This document shows, in pieces, positions 18,208-30,200 of a stretch of 37,777 bases of DNA. Each line of letters starts with the position of its first letter. Position 1 is the first letter of the stretch. The position numbers and the translations under genes were made by a program. The DNA lies in the IMG/VR virus record IMGVR_UViG_3300030060_005621, positions 1 through 37,777 of that record. One strand, 5' to 3'. Below the pieces are notes generated by a model, which was not told the origin of the DNA, searched no databases, and saw nothing but the letters and a program-made list of their open reading frames with translations. The stretch is from a virus.

Positions 18208-21200
18208 ACTTGAGGTTTTAAAATTTTTAAATTTTAAAGCTTTAGATCTTCTAACAATTGCTCCAGTGGAAATTCCACCAACACCTTTGCTAGTATAAGC
18301 TGAGTAAGCAGAACTTTCTGATCTTGATCCTAAACTAATCTTACCCCAACTATAATCACCAAAATAATTACCAGTATGGATACCAGTTCCACTGAAACTT
18401 GGCCAATCACCATCCCAAGAGAATTTATTTGATATATTAACAAATACTCTATTAAGATGAGTTGTGCCTATCCCCACACCTGTAGTACCAACACCCGTAG
18501 CAGATTGAACTATTTCATACTTATTAACCACATAAACATTATCAACAAATTGAGTTCCAATTCCTATTGTTCCTCCACCATTATCGGTAGAAGTCATAGA
18601 AGTGCTAGATGATCCAACTGTTGAATTTGAAACAACGAAGAAATCACCAGTATTAATTCCACTAATAGTTACTGCAGTTCCAGTAATATTAGAATCTCTT
18701 AAATCAGAGGTAAGAGGAATAAACAAATCAAATATTAATTGAGTTCCTATTCCAGATGTTGTTGTAGTACCAAATCCAACAATAATTCCAGAATCACCTT
18801 GATAAGTATCAATTTTATTTTCCTCTTCAGACCATGTTGGAGGACTTATAAGAACCATTGGTGGATTAGATGAAGTATATCCAGCACCAACACTTGTAAT
18901 TGCAATTCCAGTAATAGTTCCTGCGGCACTAATTATAGGAGTTCCAAATGCTCTTGTAGATGTTGTGACTACACCAACTTCTGTATCTCCAATAGATGTA
19001 CTTGCAAAACTTACCGTAGCAGTACTATATCCAACTCCTCCATCAGAAATAATAACTGAAGTAATAGTTCCAGCAGCTGAAACTAAAGCAGTGCCAGCAG
19101 CACCAGTCTTATTCTCTTGAGAAATAAATTTAACTTTCTTTTGGAATGAGAAATCTGAAGCAGTAGGTGAAACTTCATTAACTTCATCATATGGATCAAA
19201 GAAAGGTCTTAATCTTTCAACATAAACTATGGTTGATCCTATTCCTACAGATTTAATCATATAAGAATATGGATTAATGACAGGTTCATAAATTTCCCTA
19301 TCTTTTCCTATTTCTATTTCATTAATAATTTTATCTTCAGTTTGTCTGCATAATGTGATAGGTCTCTTCAAATTAGCATCTTCAGTATTTCCTGGTCCAT
19401 AATAAGGATCAGTTGATACTCTATCTGTACCATCAATACTAAGAGGAACTCTTTCAGTTTCTTCCAACCAACTTGCTTGTGTAGAGAAACGATCAATCGT
19501 CAATTCATCACCAGGTTGAACTGGTTCGGCAACTTCCCTATCAACAACATCCTGATCTCCTGTTCCCTTATAGAAGAGAATCTGTATTGTATCACCTGTT
19601 TTAGGTGCTTCAGTAAAGGTTATTACACTTCCACCAGGAAACTCATAACCTATTCCAGGAACTTGAGGAATGTTATTAACAAAGACTAATAATAATTCTT
19701 GCTCAACAATCTTAGATCCTCTTTTAGCTTTAATTGAAAGAGTATCTCCATTAACAGTTAGAGGGAAATCAACTGTGCTTCCATCAATATATCTCTCAAC
19801 ATTATCAACAACTTGTAATTGACCAAGAGACCAACCAGTAAATTCATCATTAAATACTTTTTCAATTTCAATATAAGATTCAGTAAAGGTCTGACTTGGA
19901 TCTGTTGGGATACCAGTTGTTCCTCCAATAGGGAATGTTAATCTTTGCCCATTACCATATCCACTTCCTGTATTAGTAATAGTAAATGTAATTATACTAG
20001 ATCCTTGACCAACCACTACATCTGCCTTAGCTCCTGTTCCAATTCCACTAGAAGAAGAAGTATAAGTTAAAGCAATACCAGAATATGATAATGGATCATC
20101 AATTACTACTTCATTATATCCATTAACAACTCCACCTCTAGCATAAATGTGATGTCTAGTTGATATACCAGTATTAGTTTCAAATGTCTTACTATCAACT
20201 ACACGTAAAATTTCACTTCCCTTGATAGCAGTATCAAACTGACTTGCAGAATTATTACTTACTCTAGGAGCTATAATTGCAGATTGAACCGAACCAAATC
20301 CAACATAATGACTAAGAACTGTTGATATGCCAACATTAACCTCAAATTGGGTAGTGCTATTAACAGCAGTAACATTAGTTCCTGTATAGTAAGGATCTGG
20401 TTTTCTTGGATACTTATGGACAGAAGCATAACTGTCTTTAGAACATCTAAATGATAGAGACTCTGTAGAAAGTTTTATACTGGTTCCAGTTGTTAGACCA
20501 TGTAAAGCACCACCACTACCAAGTGTCATCGTTAGAATTCCAGATGAAGCACTGTATACAGCAGTAGAAATATTGTAATTAACTATTGTTGATACACCCA
20601 CATTAATAGAGAATGTATTTGTAGTAGCAGCAGTGATTGCAGTGCTTCCATAACCAACAATAGGATCAGTTGCACGAGGATATGGATGTAATGATGAATA
20701 ATCATCCATAGAACATCTAAAGACTAAACTACTTTGAGCAACAGAAACATAGTTTGAAGTAGTAAGTCCATGCGATGCTAGTGTAAATGTTACTATACCA
20801 CTTGGACCATCATAAGTAGCATTTGTTGGAGTATATCCTAATCCAGAAGATACCTCAGTAATAGCACCACCACTAATACTTACAAATCTATGATCATAGT
20901 CTCCTCCACTAATTACAGCATTATCTGATGCACTTACGAATTGATGGGTGGATTGATCACTTACACCAGAGTATCCAACATCAATTGTTATTGTAGTATT
21001 AGATGTACCAACAATTGAAATTGAAGTATTATATGCTCTATCCTCACCTCTTGGATAATAATGAATACTTGATCCATTATCAAGAGCACATGTAAATCCT
21101 AATCCACTAAAGATTACAACACTCTTCTGACCAGTGGTTGAGAATCCATGAGCACCAACTGTGGTGACAGTCATAATACCAGTTGCTGTTCCATAACCTA

Positions 21201-24200
21201 CGGTAGCAATTCCGAGAGCTGGGGAGTAATCACATGTAAAGGCAATTCCTGATAATTTTACTTCATCTCCAACATTTAAATTATGAATAGTTTGTGTAGT
21301 GACTGTAGTTAATCCAGTTACTGAAGTATATCCAACATTTGCTATCTTTCTAGGTGAATAGAAAAGATGATCTGTATTAGTAATAGCAATTCCTGTAATA
21401 TTTCCAGTAGTAATCTGTGCTGTTCCTATTCCAATTACATTTGTACCAACACGACTTAGAGTTTGTATACCAACATTAACTGTTTGAATACCTGCCCTAT
21501 AACCAGATCCAGTATTACCAATACTAATAGATTTAACAGTTCCTCCAGCAGATACTGTAACAGTACCACCTGCTGCAACTAAAGGTTGATATCCAAAACC
21601 TTCACTAGATCCAACAGAGACAATTACACCACCCATTGGTAAAGTTCCAACATCAGGTGATCCAGAAACAGAACTTCCAGTACCAGTAAACAGAATAGTT
21701 GTGACTCCAACTGCAGAATCTTCTTCTAAGAAATAATCATTAAGACTATTAGTTACTTTAATGGTTTGGAATACATCATTAACAAGAACTATAGCTCCAT
21801 CAGTGGTAAGACCTGAAACATTAGATCCTTCTGATTGTAAAACAAAGTCAGATTTTATGCCAGTAAACTGATCCGAAATACTATCAAAAATATAATTTCT
21901 ATAGTATGTCTCACTTGTAGTATCTGGCACTCCAGAACGCATAAACATTCTTCCATTAAAACTAGATCCTGTAGCAATACCTGTCCAATCTCTAGAATCA
22001 GGTGGATTAGTATCAGTGCTTAAAGGAACATTTCCATATGGTGCTTCTACAAAATTAAGTGTATTATCAACAATATTATAATTACCAATTACTTTAGTGA
22101 CTAAAGTTCCTGTGCCATATCCAGCTAAAGCAGTACCCATCCAAGGTCTCTTAACTCTGATGAGATTATCATTTCCACCCTGACCAATAGAATCTAATCT
22201 TATTATCTCACTACCAATCTTAACTATATCACCACCATAGAATGATGTAATACCAGCAAATTCTATAGTATCAGATGTTGTAAGTACTTGATCAGCCAAA
22301 TGAGTTGTCACTGATGTTGCAACAACAGGAGATTGAATAATATTATCTAAAGAAACTAGAACTTTTGAATTTTGACCAATAGCATTAAAAGCATGTGAGG
22401 TTCCTATACCAACACTTGATAATTCTATTGCTGTTGGAACTGTTTTTAATGCGTTTTCTGCAGTTGTTGCTAATTTGATTGTATTATCATTAACCTTAAT
22501 TGCAAATACGTCTGCAGGAAGTTTATCAGTAGTACCAATTCCAACAAAACTAGTAGATGCAATACCAACTGACATAGTATATCCAGTACCAGGATTACTA
22601 TAAACTAGTTGTTGACCAGTTACAAAGAAGTGATTAGATAAAGTAATTGTATCATTTGAAGTATCAATTGTAGAACTATCACTACCATCAAAAGGTTTTC
22701 TAAAGATAGGATCTGTTCTATGAGATAATCCAAATGATCTTAAAATAGTATTTTCAGTTCCAGTGTATTCACCAAATCCAGCTTCAATAAGTCCATTTTC
22801 AAAATCTATTTGATTTTTACTATCATCATTAATTCTTAATTGATTTGAAAATACATTTGTTTGAACGTCAATATTTGCATTTGGAGTGTATGTAATTGCT
22901 ACTGTTCCTGCAGCAGATACCTTAGTTCCAATTGTACCCAATCCAGAAGAAGCATCAGCTACGTCAGATGTCACAGAAGCCCATTCAACATCATATGTTT
23001 CTGTGGTATCACCCGAAACATAATCAGTGAGAACAAGATATTCTTGGAATTCAAATTGCTGGTTTGTTGCATCAGTTATTTGAATAAAGCAGTACGCACC
23101 TTCATATGTACCACCATCAAATTCCGCAATGGTAGTAATTCCAGGAGAGGCAGCGGCAGAAATAGCAGTTGTTTGGGATTGTAATCTAGCATGATTTAAA
23201 GTAAGAGTTCCGATACCTGTAGTAGTGGAATCTGCCAAACCAACTAAGATTGTATTAATTGCACCAGTGGTTCCTATACCAACATCGGCATTTGGAATAA
23301 AATCAACTTTTAATGAAGACCCATCAATATATCCTCTATAAGTACCAAACCCATCAGTAGCATTAGCACCGCTAATATTAAGATTTGAAGTTAATTGACC
23401 GTATTCCAATAATTCAACATCTGTACCATTATGAACAATATTAAACTGAGTAAACTCATATTCTTCAAGACTAATATCGGGAGTAATTTCAACCATTACC
23501 TTAGCCGATCTGTAAGTACTCGCAATTCCCACTATGGTAGTAGTTCCTACACCAACAGCAAGAGTAATACTTTCAGTATCAATAATAGAAGGACCAATAG
23601 AAGTTGTTGCCGTGCTTAAAACAGATTCATCCAAATTCCAAGAAAGACTAGAAATCCAATAATCGTTAACACTAAATTTTGTAGGATAGAAGTTTAATTT
23701 ACCTTCACTACCAGAAACAGCAAAATCAAAATCTCCCTGATCGTAAATACTTTCTACTCTACCATATTGATTAATATATCCTTGAGTGCTGTCATGAAGG
23801 AGATCAACAATCATCAATTGTCTTTGAGCAGTATATCTTTTATCTCTTACTAAAATAAAATATTTTAATGCTCTTCTATCTGTTAAAGTCCATGTGTTAA
23901 CAGTAGTAAATCTTGTAGATCTTGGATTACTATTAAAAGTTCCACTAAAATCATCTATTGATACTACTCTATTGCCTATAGACTCAGAGTAATCTTGCAA
24001 AATTCTACTAGTAAATGTAATTTCATCAGATACTATATTTTTACCTACAGTAAGTGAATTTTCGGTTACAATATCAAAATCATGAACACAATTTAAATTA
24101 CCAAACCCTACTGCATCAACAACAACATCAATTTGATCAGTGGTCACACCAACTTTAGCAGAAGCAGTTGATTCTAATTGATAATCGGCAAATTTCTTAA

Positions 24201-27200
24201 ATCCCAATGTATGATTTAACGTAGAAACTGGATCATCCCAAGTTTCAAAATCAATCCTTGAACTTAAAGAATATGATAAATTCTGATAGTAAAGACTATC
24301 TTGAACTCTTTGCATATTTGCATTAAAGAATCCAGAATCAGTTTCCCATCCTTTTTGTACTTTAGAAGATGCACCTAATTTAATATAAGCATCAAAAGAT
24401 CTAATAGATGATGCTATTCCTTCTGTTCTAGTAGTTTCTCCTTTTATAAGATCATTTACTATAAAGTCATTATCAGCACCAGAGATTCTAAGTATTCCAC
24501 TATTTGGATTCCAAGTATCTACTGTTCCAGTAGCACTACTAATTGAACCAGTGACGACTTCTCCATGAATATAATCATTTGATTTTTTAAACTTAATATC
24601 AAAAATAGGAAATGCTCTTTCAGGAATAACTCTTCCTGATGAATTATTAACATCAAACGAACCAGGAGTTAATGAGGGGGCTAAATCACTAGTAAAATAA
24701 TCACTTAAGTTATATGTAATAGTTCCAATTCCACCATAATTTTCATCAACACTAGTAAGAGTGAAAAGTTTGTAATCATATTGATCAGAATTGTATCCTC
24801 TACCTGTTGTACCAACTCCAACACTAATACCCTCAATTAAAACATTATCTCCACTCGCAAATGGGAAAGTGGTTGTAGTGCTAAATCCTTGATTTAATGT
24901 AACTGTTACGTCTTTGGTAATAGTGTTAAATCCTACGGTACTAATTCCTACACCATTACTATTATGAATTGGAATAATTGTTGGTGTTGAATCACTAATT
25001 CCAAAAGTATTTTTTAAAATTTCTACATTAGAATTTCCTAATGTATATCTCAAATCAACGTCATCAACTAATTTGTTAGTTTTTCCATCAAGAATTATAA
25101 GATCTGGAGCATTAAGATATCCCCTTCCAAAAGAACTTACTCCTACAGACTCAAGAGACATATATGAATCAATTTTAACAATTTGATCTAATATGGCATC
25201 AGGCGTTAAAGTTGTGTCTGAAGGGAAATCATACCCAATATCAATAATACCAGTATTACAGATTCTTCCCACAGAAGTGCTCAGTCCCTCAACAATTGCA
25301 TTATCTCCAACATTACTTGTAATTGTTGTTATTCCAGGAAGAGAGTAGTAATTTGTTCCAGGAGTTCTTATTTCAAATTCTTTAATTGCTCCATATGCTG
25401 TAGGACTATCTGTTTCGTATGATAGATTGGATGTAGTTCCATAAGAAACTCTTTCTGGATATTGAGGAATAGTATATGTAAACTGATTTGTAGCAGCTAC
25501 AGTTATTTTTTGTTTACCATTATACAAACTATTAAATAACTGCAATTCACTTCCAGATAAGATTTCAGGATCTACAGAAATTTCTTTTTTTAATTCTGGA
25601 AGATTAGATTCAAAAATAGGATCTAAGGTGTAATATAAAACATCGGGAACATCATCATTAACATCCAATCTAAGTTCGGCAGTAGTGGTCACACCAACTG
25701 TCCCTGCTCTTGTAATATTAAAAGTATCTGTTTGTAATGAACTATCCCAAATTTGAGTAAAGTTTTTATCTTTATAGAAATTTAATCTAAAAGCAGGATA
25801 ATTTGTTGATTGATTAACATATCCCAAAGATGAATCTGAAAGATCAAATATAGCTGTAGAATTTTTATATACTTTCAATGCTGGATTTATTGGATTAATA
25901 GTTCCTGCAGATGTATCAGCAATTCCAACTATTTCTGGTTTTGAATCAGTTGAATCATAATATGTTTTTGAAAGTTTAAAAGTATCATTATCTACTTTTA
26001 CAATATAATAAATTCCATTATCATCTAAACCATCTACAGGAGTAGATGCTGTATGAATAATTTTATCTCCAGTTTCAAATCCATGATTAGTGATAGTCAA
26101 AGAATTAGTTGAAGTATTAACTCCAGTAGCTGCAAATGATTTTGGATTAACTACAATTCTTCTATTGTAATCATTATACTTAACACTAAAGTTAGTAGGT
26201 ACTCCTGGATTTACATCAATATAAACATTTTCATTATTCAACAAACCATGAGTTTGTGCAGTTGAGACAGTTACTGTATTTTTTTGGATTGATCCAGTTA
26301 TGACATCATAATTTGTCTTAAAGCTATGATATACACCAGTTCCAACTCCAGAGAAGAAGACTGTTGTAGAGTCCCTCTGTGTGCTTGCAATGCCCACAAA
26401 AGTGCCTGTAGTACCTAAACCTACCCTACATGTGGATATACCAATAAAGTCCTCTGTTATAACCGCAGCAAAAAGAGTTTGTCCATTAATAAGAGTGGTT
26501 ATTCCTGCTGCTGCACCTGCTGCACCATCTTGTCTAATATTAATACCTTCACCAGCATTTGGAGAATATGTTAACTTATCTCCTGTTTTCAATCCATGTT
26601 TTGGAAGATACATTTCTTTTGTCTTCACAAAAAGTTCAGACAATCCAATTCCAGGATTAGAGAATACAATTGTACTACCAATACCAACTCCAGATATAGT
26701 ACCCAAACCTACGGATTCTACTGGGTTGAAATATATTTGTTTATTTAATCTAAAGTCATATGTTGAATTAAATCCAGCACTAATAGTAAGTTTTCTTGGA
26801 TCTTCAATAACTTCTGAAGTTATTGTGTGAGAAACTCCTGTAACTCCATTAAATGCTCTAAGAACTCTTATTCTAGAATTGCTTACTTCTACATTTAATA
26901 CTTTAACCTGTTCTGTTCCAATTCCAAGAATATCATTAGATCTAATTTTTGGAAAAGATAGATCACCAGCAACATTAATATGAGTGACAATACCTGTTGA
27001 TCCATCAGTTCCAATTGCAACTGCTGTTGTGCCAATACCAGTTAAAATTAATCTATTGCTACTAATACCTGCAATATAAGATCCTTCAATTTTTGATGAA
27101 GTTGTTGATAAACCTAAGATAGAAATAGTATTAGTATTAATCCAATTATGAGGATTGTCTGCAAGAATCGTATAAGATCCTTTTCTATCAGAAGGATATA

Positions 27201-30200
27201 TTTCAACATTGCTTATTGAACTAGTAGCAACACTTACTGAATTTACTTCTTTACCTAAAATTTTAGAAACAACCGCAGACACTCCAGTTCCACGAGTATT
27301 AACATTATCAAATATTGCCTTATCTCCAATTTGGTAATTACTACCACCTGTTATAATTCCTATATTTTCAACTATTCCTGGTTTAACTGATTTAATCTCT
27401 GCTGTTTGTGATAATTTATCAGGAAGAGAAAAATATGAATAAGAAGTATCACCTTCAATTAAATTATATGGAGCAGTATTTCTACACCAATCAGTATCTT
27501 TAAAATCAAAACTATCTTGATTGGAGAATATATTAAAGTTAAATTCATTAGGAAGTGAATGATAATCCTCACCAATTAAATATGGGAATTTTGGTAATCT
27601 ATAAGAATTAAATTGACCAGAAGATTCAGACCCACCATCACTAACAGTCGCAAAATATGCATAAGTTCCATGTGGATATTGTGGAGTAATACAAAATCTT
27701 CCATTATTTTCATCTAGAACAGTATCATCATCAAGTTGCTTATAAGTATAATCTTCAACAAAAAATCCTCCAGGAAAAGCACTTAATGATGGTCTATTTT
27801 CTTTGATTGAAGATTCTTCAACATATCCAGATTTCATCTGAACTACTGTTCCACCATCTTTTTTAATATATCCATATGGACCATAAATTGGATTTCCATC
27901 ATATGCCCATCCAATTATTGGAGAATGGTTATCAGAATTTACTTCTTGTCCATTAAGTCTTCTTAAATCTGGTTCTCCATATAAAGATTTACCTTCTTGA
28001 GTTGTAGAATAAACAGACTCTCTTAATTTTCTAGGAGCATAAAGATGGGTGTATTGAAGTTCAAAGTCTTTATTTAATCCTTTTGTTAAAATTCCATCAT
28101 CATTTGCAATTTGATCACCCAAATATTTCTTTTCAAATAAATTAACAGTCCATTTTTGGATATTAGATCTTACCTTTACATCTGTTCCTGGAACAACAAC
28201 AGAAATAGATGTATTTGGTTTAGTATAACCAGTTCCTTTTTGAATAACATTAACAGAATCTAAAACATATTTTGTCGTGGTTCCTACACCAACTGCAGAA
28301 ACATTTCCATTAAGATCAACTACTTTTAATACTGGTGTCACTACTAAACCAGAACCATCTCCAATAATTTGTAAATTAGGAGGAGCATTATAATTTTTAC
28401 CTTTATTTTCTACTATAACTTCAACAACACTTCCATTACTAATAACAGGACTAAGTTGAGCTTCACTACCAGCCAATAATGTTACTTCAGGTTCTCTAAC
28501 AAAATTTATTATTTCTGATGATCCATATCCAACACCATTTTCGGATAAATGTATTGAAGTAATTTCACCCCTAATTATAGGTTGAATTTTACCCTCAAAA
28601 GTTTCAGATCCTATTGAAGATAATCCAACTTTTCCTGTTAACGTTGCTGTTATAGGTTGATAATTGAAAGTGTGAGTGCCTATACCAATAGATGTTAACG
28701 GTCTGTATTGTTTTGTATTATAATAAAATTCTTGATTGGTAGTTCCCACTCCCACACTTGATAATTTAAAATTATCATCATCAACTTTAGTAATGTAAAA
28801 ATCAGTAGAAGTAGTTAATCCTGAAATTGGAGTTCCATCACAATTATAACTAACAATTTCTCCAGATTCATAATCATGATTTTTAATTTTTATAGTATCT
28901 AAAGCAGTGTTAATACCAACAGGATTACAAGTTCTCTTTTTATTTTGATACCCAGATCCACCAGAAACTATATTAATAGACTCTATGGTTGATTTTGTTT
29001 TAAGAGACTTTATAAATTGTTTACCAACTCCATTAGAAGTTAAGGTAATTGTATTAATTCCAGCAAGAGCACCCGCTTCATCTTTATGCAATCTTACAAT
29101 AGTTCCAGCAGTTCCTACGTGTGAAACAAAATATGTAGAACTAGTTGTCATTCCACCAACAGTTTGTTGGTCATTTGTTACATATATTACTTCTTCGGCA
29201 TTTTTAAATTTATGATATGTTCCAAATCCAATTGTTGATGCTAAAGTTCCTGTTGTTCCAAGTCCAACAAGAGGGTCATTAGAATTAAAAGAAACACTAT
29301 GACTTACTTGTTGCATATTTACAGATACATTAGCACCTGAACCATTACCACCACTAATTTTTATAGTGGGAATTTCTTGATAATCAAAACCAGGATCTAT
29401 AATTCTAATATCTTTTAAAGATCCAGAAACAGCAACAAATCCAGTAGCTCCTGTTCCAACAGAATCTTTAATATGTAAAAAAGGAGGATTAATTACATCA
29501 TAGTTTCTTCCTCCACCCAAAACTTTTATATTTTCTAATTCACCATAAGTAATTTTATCAAATGATTTATAATTTAAAATTTCAACACCATTTATCAATA
29601 TTCCTGTTTTACCAGGATTTGTTGTATTTGTAGATCCATCATTTTCTGGTGGACATACTTCTCTAATTAATTTTTGTGATTTTAAAGTTTTAGTATGAAA
29701 ATCATATGGGATAAGTTTATTGTCAGTGACAATACCAGTCCTAGTATTGTCAGTATCAAGATTTATAAATTTAGAATTATCAATATCAGACCTACTTTTG
29801 GCAAGTTTTAAAGTAGTAGCATTTACTCTATGAACAAAATATAAACCTTCTTTTGCTAAAGAAGATTTTATAACAAAATTATCTAAACTAGTTCCACTAG
29901 TAGGATCTACATAAGATTCATTAACTATTTGAGGAGTATAATAAACAGCATCTCCAGTATAGAATCCATGATCAAAAACTGGGACACCTGAAGGAGTAGT
30001 AGTTGATGAATTTATTATTTCAAATTGATCTCCAGTAAAAGCACCTTCAAATACAATTTCTCCATCATTAACACCTAAAGATTGTCCTTCATATGAAGGA
30101 AGAGATGAGGATGCTACTATAAGTTTATCTTTACTTTTTTCTTTATATACATTCTGAACGTCGGTAGAATAAATTGAAGATTCTTCAAAATTAATTGCAT

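Noticed and set aside
26381-26830. Plus-strand ORF of 149 codons
   Set aside because: It lies wholly inside the giant gp7-like gene, with biased composition caused by the antisense of GIGTT-type repeats.
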